Source of the DNA: Alphaproteobacteria bacterium
Lineage (GTDB): Bacteria; Pseudomonadota; Alphaproteobacteria; JAAEOK01
Assembly: GCA_024244705.1 (NCBI GenBank)
Contig: JAAEOK010000053.1
Coordinates: 62,001 to 126,000, forward strand
Direction of reading: 5' to 3'
DNA length: 64,000 bases
Shown here: positions 7,203 to 14,690 of the stretch, piece after piece
Position numbering within the stretch: position 1 is the first letter of the stretch
How the letters are laid out: every line of letters begins with the position of its first letter
Made by a program: the position numbers and the translations under genes
Notes under the pieces: model-generated
Told to the model about the DNA's origin: nothing
The model's input: the letters and a program-made list of their open reading frames with translations, nothing else
The model's database searches: none

Positions 7203-9446
7203 TTAGCGGAAGATGTAGATCGGGCTCGACCAAATTTGATGCCCGTCCTCCAGGGTCAGGCAGACGTAAAGCGCGTTATCCCGATCGCCGGCGAGCGGGA
7301 TACGGCGCTCGAAAATCAGGCCGCGATGGTCGTTCTGATCGGGCAGGCGAAAGACGCGAATGCGGCGCCGGATGCCGCCATTTTCGAAGACCAGATCGTC
7401 GCCGCCGATCTGGGCCACGTCGATTTCCGCGCTGACGGGTCCGGTCTCGATGCGCAGCACGCCTGTGTCGAGCTCGGCGAGCCAGGCGTCGAAGCCGCCG
7501 TGCCCGCCGGTCGTCAGCGCCGTCCAGGAGACCCGGTCCGCAGCTTGGAGGTCCAATTTCTTGTCGAGATTGTAGTAATTGATCGGGCTGATCTTGGTGA
7601 ATGTGTTGCCGGTGAGCGTCGCGCCGCCGTCCCAGATCGTCTCCCGCCCGCGGCCGCGATATTCCGACCCCTCCCAGACCACGCGAATGCGGTTGCCGAG
7701 GTCGGACAACGCGTAAGGGCGAATCGTTTCGAAGATCTCGAGCCCGTTGCGCAACTCAATCCGTTCGATCGGCGCCGCCGCGAGCGCGTCGAGGGTGAAC
7801 TCGACGCTGTCGTCGCGACTCCGAAGGATGTCCCCCATCATCGCCGCGCGGACCGGGCTGCTCCCTGCCGGCCCCAGGTTGGGGTCGTCGTCGTACAAAT
7901 CCGCCGGATTTTCGAACCGTGCCTGCACGTCGAGGACCATGCGGCAGCCGGTCGTCGCATAATGGTGCCGGCGGCGTAACGCGTCCATCAAGGCAGGCCG
8001 GGTCAATTCGGCGGCCAGCAAGCAGGTCAGTCCGCCATAGGCACCAAACTTGGTGGCGCCGGGATGGCTCGCCCCGGGACGGCCCTTGTGGCCGTCCGAA
8101 TTGGCGACGATGCCGACACGATAGCCGTGGTCGAGCGCGTCCTCGATCAGCCATTCGAATGTGCCCCAGGCCGAATGGACCTCGACCGAACGTTCCAAAC
8201 GGACATCGTGGGCCATCTCGATGTCGGCATAGCGGCCGCCGACATGGGCGAAGACGACGCAATCCTCGCTCTTGAGGACAGTGAACAGATCGGCCGCCGA
8301 GTTGGCGTCGCTCTCGATGTCGGACAAATCGTCGACCAGAGCATGGGAAGAACGGTAGAGGCCGCGGCCTTCCTCCATGTAGAGGACGTTGCGGTCGCCG
8401 CCCAGGCCCGTATTGCCGGACCATTCGTAGCCCGGAAAGACGATGAAACGCCGGTCCTCGTTGAATTCGCGGCTGAGGTCGTTGAGATGGTGCCAAAACT
8501 CGGAAGTGATCTGGAAATCGTTGCCCTGGTGGCTGCAGGCATCGAGAAACGCCCGGTCGCGAGCGAACAGGAAAAAATCGCGGGCGGAGTTGGTGCCGAT
8601 GGTCTCTTCCGATTGGCCGTGGAGATCGCCCCAGTAGGGCAGCAACAGGGGGTCGGCCGTGACGCGGAGGGGATTGGAGGTCGCCGCGACATCTCCCTGC
8701 TCGTCGATGAGGTCGATGGTGAGGTCGCCCGGTTCGTCGACGCGGAGGCCGTCGTAGGTGGCGGCGAACGATCCCGGCTCGAAGCGGATCGAGCCGGGGA
8801 TGCCGTCGACGGATCGGCTCGCGCGCAGCCCGAAGACCCGGTTGCAGAGATCGCTGGGGTTGCCCCACGCATCCTCGCCCTTGAGCTTGAGAGAGAACGG
8901 CTCGCCCCGCCGGGCACCGGTCGGCAGCACCGCCTTCCAGCGCACCGGCGGGCCGGGGACGATGGCGATCGACGGCTGTTCGGGCAGTTCGACATAGTTG
9001 TAGGTCGCGATGGCGTCGACCAGGACGCGGAACTCGAAGCTGTCCTCGCAGAATGTCTGGATGCGCATGCCCGGGGACCCGGACCGGCGGTCGCCGAAAC
9101 GGACGACGATTCGGTCGCCCTCGCGGAGGAAACCCCGGACGACCTTGATATAGAGGGTCTTGTCCCACGGCCGAATGTTCATCTTCGGGTCGTAACGGAC
9201 ATCGAGCGCGGCGCCGTTGGAGGCCTCGACGGTGGTATAATTCGCGCCCGCAGGATCGTCGAACTGGGGGCGCCCCATGTCGCTGGCGAAGCGGTGGACC
9301 ACCTTGATGCTGCCGGTGTCGTCGATGCCGAAATAACCCGCCGTGTAGGTCAGGGTGAACGACTGAAAGCTGCCGGCGGTGAAGCGGCCCGTGGGCTCGA
9401 CGATTGCGGTGCCCATGCGCTCGGGAAGGAATTTCGAATGCGGCAC
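7203..9446 (-). CDS. DUF3604 family PHP-like metal-dependent protein
   Basis: Large protein of 747 residues of the DUF3604 family, whose core resembles the PHP metallo-phosphoesterase fold. Probable metal-site motifs are YWGDLHGQSEETIG (about residue 270), ACSHQGND, HVGGRYAD (about 400), VEVHSAWG and ANSDGHKGRPG (about 447), in family order. The first 260 residues are a beta-rich domain and the last 200 another. No signal peptide is seen. The GTG at 9446 has AGGA upstream and lies 11 bases after the aminotransferase stop, so the two are probably co-transcribed. The biochemical function of the family is not established; a hydrolase role is inferred only from the metal motifs. Confidence 0.85.
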   Translation of the reverse strand: MPHSKFLPERMGTAIVEPTGRFTAGSFQSFTLTYTAGYFGIDDTGSIKVVHRFASDMGRPQFDDPAGANYTTVEASNGAALDVRYDPKMNIRPWDKTLYIKVVRGFLREGDRIVVRFGDRRSGSPGMRIQTFCEDSFEFRVLVDAIATYNYVELPEQPSIAIVPGPPVRWKAVLPTGARRGEPFSLKLKGEDAWGNPSDLCNRVFGLRASRSVDGIPGSIRFEPGSFAATYDGLRVDEPGDLTIDLIDEQGDVAATSNPLRVTADPLLLPYWGDLHGQSEETIGTNSARDFFLFARDRAFLDACSHQGNDFQITSEFWHHLNDLSREFNEDRRFIVFPGYEWSGNTGLGGDRNVLYMEEGRGLYRSSHALVDDLSDIESDANSAADLFTVLKSEDCVVFAHVGGRYADIEMAHDVRLERSVEVHSAWGTFEWLIEDALDHGYRVGIVANSDGHKGRPGASHPGATKFGAYGGLTCLLAAELTRPALMDALRRRHHYATTGCRMVLDVQARFENPADLYDDDPNLGPAGSSPVRAAMMGDILRSRDDSVEFTLDALAAAPIERIELRNGLEIFETIRPYALSDLGNRIRVVWEGSEYRGRGRETIWDGGATLTGNTFTKISPINYYNLDKKLDLQAADRVSWTALTTGGHGGFDAWLAELDTGVLRIETGPVSAEIDVAQIGGDDLVFENGGIRRRIRVFRLPDQNDHRGLIFERRIPLAGDRDNALYVCLTLEDGHQIWSSPIYIFR

Positions 9447-9457
9447 CGGCCCGGTTC

Positions 9458-10801
9458 CTATGCGCCGAATTGCTGGTTGAAACTACTCTCCAGCACGTCG
9501 GCGAAGAAGCCGACGTCGCCCGGCGCGATGCACATCGGCGGGACCATGCGCAGGACGTTCTTGTGCATCCCCGACTTGCTGCAGACGACACCCTGATCGC
9601 GCATCGTCTCGTAGGCTCGGGCGGTTTCCTCCGGCGCCGGAGTCTTCGATGATCGATCCTTGACCAGTTCGATCGCCATCATCAATCCGCGTCCGCGCAC
9701 GTCGCCGACGATCTCGTATTTTTGCTGGAGCGCGCGCAGCACCGCCAACATCTCGCCGCCGGTCTCGACCGCGTTCCGTTGCAGGCCCTCGTCCTCGATG
9801 ACCTTGAGGACGGCGCGCCCGGCAGCGCAGGCAATTGGATTCGCGCCGTAGGTGTTGAAGTAGAACTTGCCGGCGAGCGCTTCGCCGACGGCGCGTTTGG
9901 CGACGACCGCGCCCAGTGGTATGCCGTTGCCGATGCCCTTGGCGGCGACGACGATATCGGGAACGACGCCGTCGGCTTCGAAGCCCCAGAAGTGGTCGCC
10001 GGTGCGGCCGAAGCCGGACTGCACCTCATCGATGACGAGCAGCCCGCCGGCCTCGCGGACCCGTTCCGCCGCCCCTTTGATATAGCCTGACGGCATCGGC
10101 ACAATGCCGCCATAGCCCTGCACCGGTTCGATGATGATGCCGGCGAGTTTGCCCGAGGTCGCGGTCGCGATGGTGTCGTCGATCGCCGTCAAATAGGGCT
10201 CCACACCGGCGCCGAAGACGCCGCGGTATTGGTCCGGGTTGGCGACGTGGTGGATGTCGCCCAGCAGCGGGACGTTATGCCGGAACCCGGCGATCCCGGT
10301 CAGCGATTGGGCACCGAATGTGGCGCCGTGATAACCGTTGGCGAGGGCCAGGAAGTTGGTGTTCCCGGTGAAGCTCCGCGCCATCAGGAGGGCAAGATCG
10401 ATCGCCTCGGTCCCGCTGTTGGTGAAATGGACGACCCAGTCCTCGCCGGCCGGAAACTTCGCCGCCAGCTCCTCGGCGAAATGGGCCGGCACCGGGTGAT
10501 AGAACATCGTCGTGCAGTGCTGCAGCGTCTCCGCCTGCCGGCACACGGCCGCGACGATCGCGGGATGGCAGTGGCCGACGCTGATGCACAAATTCATGCC
10601 GAGAAGGTCGAGGTACTTCTTGTCGTTCTCGTCCCAGACGTATTGGCCCTGTCCGCGTTTTATGATCAGCGGTTCGCGATAGGGCACGAACGCGCGCTGC
10701 GACGCCGCATAATACTTTTCTCTGCGGTCGATGATCGATTGCCGCGACCAATCGACGGGCAGGCCGGCCCCGGTCTCGGCTACGTCGAAGGATGTCGTCA
10801 T
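9458..10801 (-). CDS. Class III aminotransferase, AGXT2-like
   Basis: PLP enzyme of 447 residues with the complete class III pattern: GMNLCISVGHCHP, HFTNSGTEAIDLALL, NGYHGATFGAQ, EPVQGYGG, LVIDEVQSGFGRTG and the PLP lysine K288 in VVAAKGIGNGIPLG. It most resembles alanine-glyoxylate/omega-amino acid aminotransferases. AGGAG lies 7 bases before the ATG. It is the first gene of a probable pair with the DUF3604 gene, so they may act on one small amine or amino acid substrate; the substrate itself is unknown. Confidence 0.9.
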   Translation of the reverse strand: MTTSFDVAETGAGLPVDWSRQSIIDRREKYYAASQRAFVPYREPLIIKRGQGQYVWDENDKKYLDLLGMNLCISVGHCHPAIVAAVCRQAETLQHCTTMFYHPVPAHFAEELAAKFPAGEDWVVHFTNSGTEAIDLALLMARSFTGNTNFLALANGYHGATFGAQSLTGIAGFRHNVPLLGDIHHVANPDQYRGVFGAGVEPYLTAIDDTIATATSGKLAGIIIEPVQGYGGIVPMPSGYIKGAAERVREAGGLLVIDEVQSGFGRTGDHFWGFEADGVVPDIVVAAKGIGNGIPLGAVVAKRAVGEALAGKFYFNTYGANPIACAAGRAVLKVIEDEGLQRNAVETGGEMLAVLRALQQKYEIVGDVRGRGLMMAIELVKDRSSKTPAPEETARAYETMRDQGVVCSKSGMHKNVLRMVPPMCIAPGDVGFFADVLESSFNQQFGA

Positions 10802-11163
10802 GAAGTTTCTCCTGCCAGTGGTCGCCGGCGACAGCTATGGCGTGATCCATATGATCCGCCTCGACCCGCCCGGGGGCTGCTGGCGCGCCGGTCCGAGCTC
10901 GGAATAATCCGCCGTCGGTCATGGTAATTCCAACGCACGACCCGGAAAGTGCCAAATTGCAAAAAGTGCGTGCACAGTTTATCCGAGCCTCCTGCAATGG
11001 CGGCCATTTGTTTGCGATCGGGACGATGGCGCCGGCGAGCCTCGGTTGGGGGCCCGCCCGCACGCTTCTTGTGTAAATTTTAGTCTGTATAGCCAAAAAT
11101 TTATTCTATATAGGTAAAATTAATTGATCGACAATTCATAGAGGAGCGGTTATCGGTGTTGCC
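10802..11163. other. Intergenic region with an AT-rich island
   Basis: No gene was found in these 362 bases between divergent genes. About 11070-11140 is strikingly AT-rich for this genome (TTTATTCTATATAGG and neighbours) and is likely to hold the promoter of the rightward small gene-rimB-rimK group. GAGGAG at 11141-11146 is the best ribosome-site sequence, but is 17 bases from the ATG at 11164. Nothing else is recognised. Confidence 0.5.
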
Positions 11164-11469
11164 ATGGCGGATCGAGCATCGGCGCGGCAGATCGCGACCG
11201 AATTGGCGAAACTATACGAGCGGCGGTTCGGCGGCCGGGATCGCGGCCGCTATCGCATATCGATGAAATACATGCGGGTACTGACCGGCCGCAAGCGTGT
11301 GCCCGGACGTTTGGTGCGGCAAATTACAGAAGAACTCTTCGAACTCGGTTTCGTGTTGATCGATCTGGAAACCTTCTTCGTCGTCCTCGGGCAACGCACC
11401 TTTCAGAGCTATCGCCGGGTCAGCGAAGAATCGCTCATGCACCGCGACATAGCGGTTGGACACGTTTGA
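11164..11469 (+). CDS. Small hypothetical protein upstream of rimB-rimK
   Basis: Unrecognised protein of 101 residues, basic in its first half (RQIATELAKLYERRFGGRDRGRYRIS), with segments MKYMRVLTGRKRVPGRLVRQITEELFELG that read like a helix-turn-helix or nucleic-acid-binding region, then a hydrophobic helix LIDLETFFVVLG. The start is uncertain: a GAGGAG sits 17 bases upstream, further than usual, and no better in-frame start exists. It precedes the RimB-like gene by 36 bases on the same strand and probably shares its transcript. Confidence 0.55.
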   Translation: MADRASARQIATELAKLYERRFGGRDRGRYRISMKYMRVLTGRKRVPGRLVRQITEELFELGFVLIDLETFFVVLGQRTFQSYRRVSEESLMHRDIAVGHV

Positions 11470-11505
11470 TCGGGTTTTCCGGTCACCCTGCGGATATCGC
11501 TTGAT

Positions 11506-11991
11506 ATGGTCCGAACCAAACGCGATAGGCTCATCATCGGATGGCGCGAGTGGGTTGCATTGCCCGCCCTCGGAGTCGACCGGATCAAGGTCAAGATCGA
11601 TACCGGTGCCCGGACGTCGGCGTTGCATGCTTATCGGATCAAGACATTCCGGCGCGGCGGCCAGCGCTTTGCCCGCTTTTATCTTCATCCGGTCCAGCAC
11701 CGGCGACGGCCCGAGATCCTGTGCGAAGCGCCGCTCATCGGCGAGCGCCTGGTAACCAGCTCGAACGGTGCGCGGGAACGCCGCTACGTGGTCGAGACCT
11801 TGATCCGCGTCGGCGACCATCAATGGCCGATCGAGATCACCCTGACCAATCGCGACCCGATGGGTTTCCGTATGCTCCTCGGCCGGCAGGCACTGCGCAA
11901 GCGTTTCATCGTCGATCCGGGCTCGTCCTATAAATTCGCCTCCACCAGCGGCCCCTCCGGGCGGATGAAAAGCAGGGAGAAGACCGAATGA
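11506..11991 (+). CDS. RimB-type retropepsin-like (ATP-dependent zinc protease domain) protein
   Basis: Protein of 161 residues of the family annotated as putative ATP-dependent zinc protease (PF05618). The hallmark [12 protein letters not shown] is at residues 31-42; D32-T-G is the retropepsin-like catalytic triplet, and [11 protein letters not shown] with the later FIVDPG are the second conserved block. Family members occur beside RimK and are proposed to trim the poly-glutamate tail that RimK adds to ribosomal protein S6. Its stop overlaps the rimK start (ATGA at 11988-11991), so the two are translationally coupled. Confidence 0.88.
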   Translation: MVRTKRDRLIIGWREWVALPALGVDRIKVKIDTGARTSALHAYRIKTFRRGGQRFARFYLHPVQHRRRPEILCEAPLIGERLVTSSNGARERRYVVETLIRVGDHQWPIEITLTNRDPMGFRMLLGRQALRKRFIVDPGSSYKFASTSGPSGRMKSREKTE

Positions 11992-12893
11992 AGATTGCAT
12001 TGATGGCGCGCAACCCGGACCTCTATTCGCACCGGCGGCTGATCGAGGCGGCGGAGCAGCGCGGACATGACATCCACGTCATCGACACCCTGCGGGTCTA
12101 TATCAACGTGGCGTCGCACCGGCCGGAGATGCGCTACAGGGGCGAGAAGCTCACCGGCTTCGACGCGGTGATTCCACGCATCGGCGCCTCGGTCACGTTC
12201 TTCGGTACGGCGGTCCTGCGCCAGTTCGAGGTCATGGGCGTCTATCCGCTCAACGAATCGGTTGCCATCACCCGATCGCGTGACAAGCTGCGCAGCCTCC
12301 AGCTGCTAGCGCGGAAAGGCATCGGTTTGCCGGTCAGCGTCTTCGCCCATCGCACCAGCCAAGCCGACGACATACTCGAAATGCTCGGCGGCGCGCCGGT
12401 GATCATTAAACTGCTCGAAGGGACCCAAGGCATCGGCGTCGTGCTCGGCGAGACGCCGGCGGCGGCGAAGAGCATGATCCAGGCCTTCGGCGGACTGAAA
12501 GCCAATATCCTGGTGCAGGAATTCATCAAGGAAGCGGGCAGCCAGGACCTCCGCTGCCTGGTCGTCGGCGACAAGGTCGTGGCGTCGATGATGCGGACCG
12601 GCGCGGAGGGCGATTTCCGATCCAACCTCCATCGCGGCGGCCACGCCGAGAAGGTACGGATCACGCCCGAGGAACGCTCGACCGCGGTCCGTGCGGCCAA
12701 CATCATGGGACTCAATGTCTGTGGCGTCGACATGCTGCGGTCGAACCACGGGCCGGTCGTCATGGAGGTGAATTCGACGCCGGGATTGGAAGGTCTTGAG
12801 AACGCCACCGGTATCGACGTTGCCGGCAAGATCATCGAGTTCGTCGAGAAGAACGCCAAGCCGAACAAGACCAAGACTCGAGGCCGGGGCTAA
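11988..12893 (+). CDS. rimK: RimK, ribosomal protein S6--L-glutamate ligase
   Basis: ATP-grasp ligase of 301 residues, the usual RimK length. It shows [22 protein letters not shown] at the N-terminus, [13 protein letters not shown], the ATP-binding [14 protein letters not shown] (about 138-150) and the metal/product motif [10 protein letters not shown] (about 260). RimK adds glutamates to the C-terminus of S6. It follows the RimB-like gene with a 4-base overlap. The C-terminal tail [11 protein letters not shown] is basic and variable in the family. Confidence 0.93.
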   Translation: MKIALMARNPDLYSHRRLIEAAEQRGHDIHVIDTLRVYINVASHRPEMRYRGEKLTGFDAVIPRIGASVTFFGTAVLRQFEVMGVYPLNESVAITRSRDKLRSLQLLARKGIGLPVSVFAHRTSQADDILEMLGGAPVIIKLLEGTQGIGVVLGETPAAAKSMIQAFGGLKANILVQEFIKEAGSQDLRCLVVGDKVVASMMRTGAEGDFRSNLHRGGHAEKVRITPEERSTAVRAANIMGLNVCGVDMLRSNHGPVVMEVNSTPGLEGLENATGIDVAGKIIEFVEKNAKPNKTKTRGRG

Positions 12894-13000
12894 GCAATTC
12901 GCGAGAGTTGCGTGATCGGTGAGGTCGAGGTTCCGGCCGCGAGTCGGACGGCGGCCGACCTGTCGATCACCTTCTGATCGACCCGCCCGCGGAAGGTGCC

Positions 13001-13939
13001 CTAGGCCGCCTGTTCGCCGTAGTAAAGGGTTACGGTGTGCTTGGCTTCGGCGAAAAACAGCCAGCGCTCGATCACCACGCCGATAGACCCGCCGATCGCG
13101 GTGACCAGGGCCAGGAAGGCGCCGTATCCGCCGCCGACGAAAACCAGCATGAAGGCGAAGACGACCGGGATGAAGAAACCGATTCCCAACGCCAAATGCC
13201 GCAGTTTCTCGCTGTGCTTCCGCGCCACCTGAAACCCCATTTCGCGCATCAGGTAGTTCTCCTGGGTGTGCGGGGGATCGAGCAGGCGGACCTCGCCGAA
13301 GCGGCCGAGGCCGGTCGCGGTTCCCGGCGTGCTCTCGCCGGTGGCGTTGTCAACCGCCCGCCAATAGCGGACCTTGAGGGCCCAAGCGAGGACGATCGAC
13401 AGCAGGACGATCAGGCTGAGCAAACTGCTGCCTTCGCCGAACAAACGGGCCAGGACGTTCAACCACAAGGCGCCGGTCATCAAGGCGAAGGCGAGATAGA
13501 CCGGCACGACCAGCGGATTGTGCCAGCGGCGGATGGGCTTGAGGCTGCGGTAGATCATGCCGGTGCAGTAGACGGTCACGGCGCCGCCGATCGCGGCGAG
13601 CACGCCGAGGAACCCGGACACCGCGCCGAAGAAGATCCAGACGATTCCGAACAGCCCCGCCGGAAGATAGGTCGCCAGCGCGCTCACGCCTTCGCGCGAC
13701 AGCCACGACGAGCGCCATTGCGACATCGCCCGCCAGGCGCGCTCCCGATGGCCGAGGTGGAAGGTCGACGACAGCAGGCCGAGCGTGATCAATCCGAGCG
13801 ACAGGCCGAGCGCCGTGAACCCGAACCAGGAACCGGACGGCACGGCGCCGATCGGCGCGAGCAAACCGAGCAGGGCGAGCAGGCCATAGCCGGCACCGGA
13901 CGCGGTGGTGAAAAGGATTACTGAAGCGGCGGGGTGCAC
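13001..13939 (-). CDS. DmsC/SoeC-type membrane anchor subunit
   Basis: Polytopic protein of 312 residues with about eight hydrophobic segments, of the DMSO reductase anchor (DmsC) family. It would bind quinone and anchor the molybdoenzyme and iron-sulfur subunits encoded just upstream. STFHLGHRERAWRAM and SREGVSA are family-typical loops. The GTG at 13939 is preferred, 10 bases after the stop of the iron-sulfur gene; a longer frame to 14119 would run through that gene. Third gene of a soeABC-like operon, and the DmsC type of anchor is the one found with SoeAB. Confidence 0.82.
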   Translation of the reverse strand: MHPAASVILFTTASGAGYGLLALLGLLAPIGAVPSGSWFGFTALGLSLGLITLGLLSSTFHLGHRERAWRAMSQWRSSWLSREGVSALATYLPAGLFGIVWIFFGAVSGFLGVLAAIGGAVTVYCTGMIYRSLKPIRRWHNPLVVPVYLAFALMTGALWLNVLARLFGEGSSLLSLIVLLSIVLAWALKVRYWRAVDNATGESTPGTATGLGRFGEVRLLDPPHTQENYLMREMGFQVARKHSEKLRHLALGIGFFIPVVFAFMLVFVGGGYGAFLALVTAIGGSIGVVIERWLFFAEAKHTVTLYYGEQAA

Positions 13940-13949
13940 GGTCTCGGAC

Positions 13950-14690
13950 TCAGCGCGATAGCACGGCGTCGAGCCAGCCGAGGAAGCCGCCGTCCGGTGC
14001 CGCGGTCTCGAGCGCGGCTGGCGCGCCGGTCGCACCGGCCTCGGTCTTGCGCGGCCGCGGCGGCAGATATTTGTTGGTCGGGCCATACCCCATTTCGGGC
14101 ATGAGGTCGTAGCCGCCACGCTCGGCGACCTTTTTCGCGACCTCCGATTCGGGATCGGCGAGGTCGCCGAAGGACCGCGCCGAGGTCGGGCAGGTGGCGA
14201 CGCAGGCCGGCACCCGATCGATTTCCTCGAGGTTCTCGTTGTAGATGCGGTCGATGCAGAGCGTGCACTTTTTCATCACCCGTGACTCGCCGTCGAGCTC
14301 GCGCGCGCCATAGGGGCAGGCCCAGGCGCAGAGCCCGCAGCCGATGCAGCGGTCCTCGTCGACCAGGACGATGCCATCGGCCTCTCGCTTATAAGACGCC
14401 CCCGTCGGGCACACGGTAACGCAAGCCGCGTTTTCGCAGTGCAGGCACGATTTCGGGAAGTGGACGGTGCGGCCGCTGTCGCCGTCACCGACGTCGAAGC
14501 CGTGGACGCGGTTGAGCCAGCTCCCGCTCGCCCCAGCGCCATAGGGCGATTGGTCGGACAGCGGCGCCGGGTAGCCGCCGGTATTCCATTCCTTGCAATT
14601 GACGACGCAGGCATGGCAACCGACGCAAACGTCGAGGTCGATGACCAAACCAAGCCGTTTCGGCGGCGGGCTTTTCGGCAGGCTGGTCAT
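13950..14690 (-). CDS. SoeB/DmsB-type iron-sulfur subunit (four [4Fe-4S] motifs)
   Basis: Electron-transfer subunit of 246 residues. It shows four cysteine clusters in DmsB order: CVGCHACVVNC, CLHCENAACVTVCP, CIGCGLCAWACP and CTLC paired with ACVATCP. It would pass electrons between the molybdopterin subunit and the membrane anchor. The ATG at 14690 overlaps the stop of the molybdopterin gene (ATGA), so translation is coupled. No Tat signal is present, consistent with a cytoplasmic complex like SoeABC. Confidence 0.88.
   Translation of the reverse strand: MTSLPKSPPPKRLGLVIDLDVCVGCHACVVNCKEWNTGGYPAPLSDQSPYGAGASGSWLNRVHGFDVGDGDSGRTVHFPKSCLHCENAACVTVCPTGASYKREADGIVLVDEDRCIGCGLCAWACPYGARELDGESRVMKKCTLCIDRIYNENLEEIDRVPACVATCPTSARSFGDLADPESEVAKKVAERGGYDLMPEMGYGPTNKYLPPRPRKTEAGATGAPAALETAAPDGGFLGWLDAVLSR

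Noticed and set aside
6769-7233. Minus-strand frame of about 154 codons in the gap after the DUF3604 gene
   Set aside because: Its central part is the antisense of the plus-strand SGNH fragment, and its end runs into the wrong frame of the amber-interrupted gene.
8064-9596. Plus-strand frame of about 510 codons across the DUF3604 gene
   Set aside because: It has no domain motif and is mirrored by the well-supported DUF3604 and aminotransferase genes on the minus strand.
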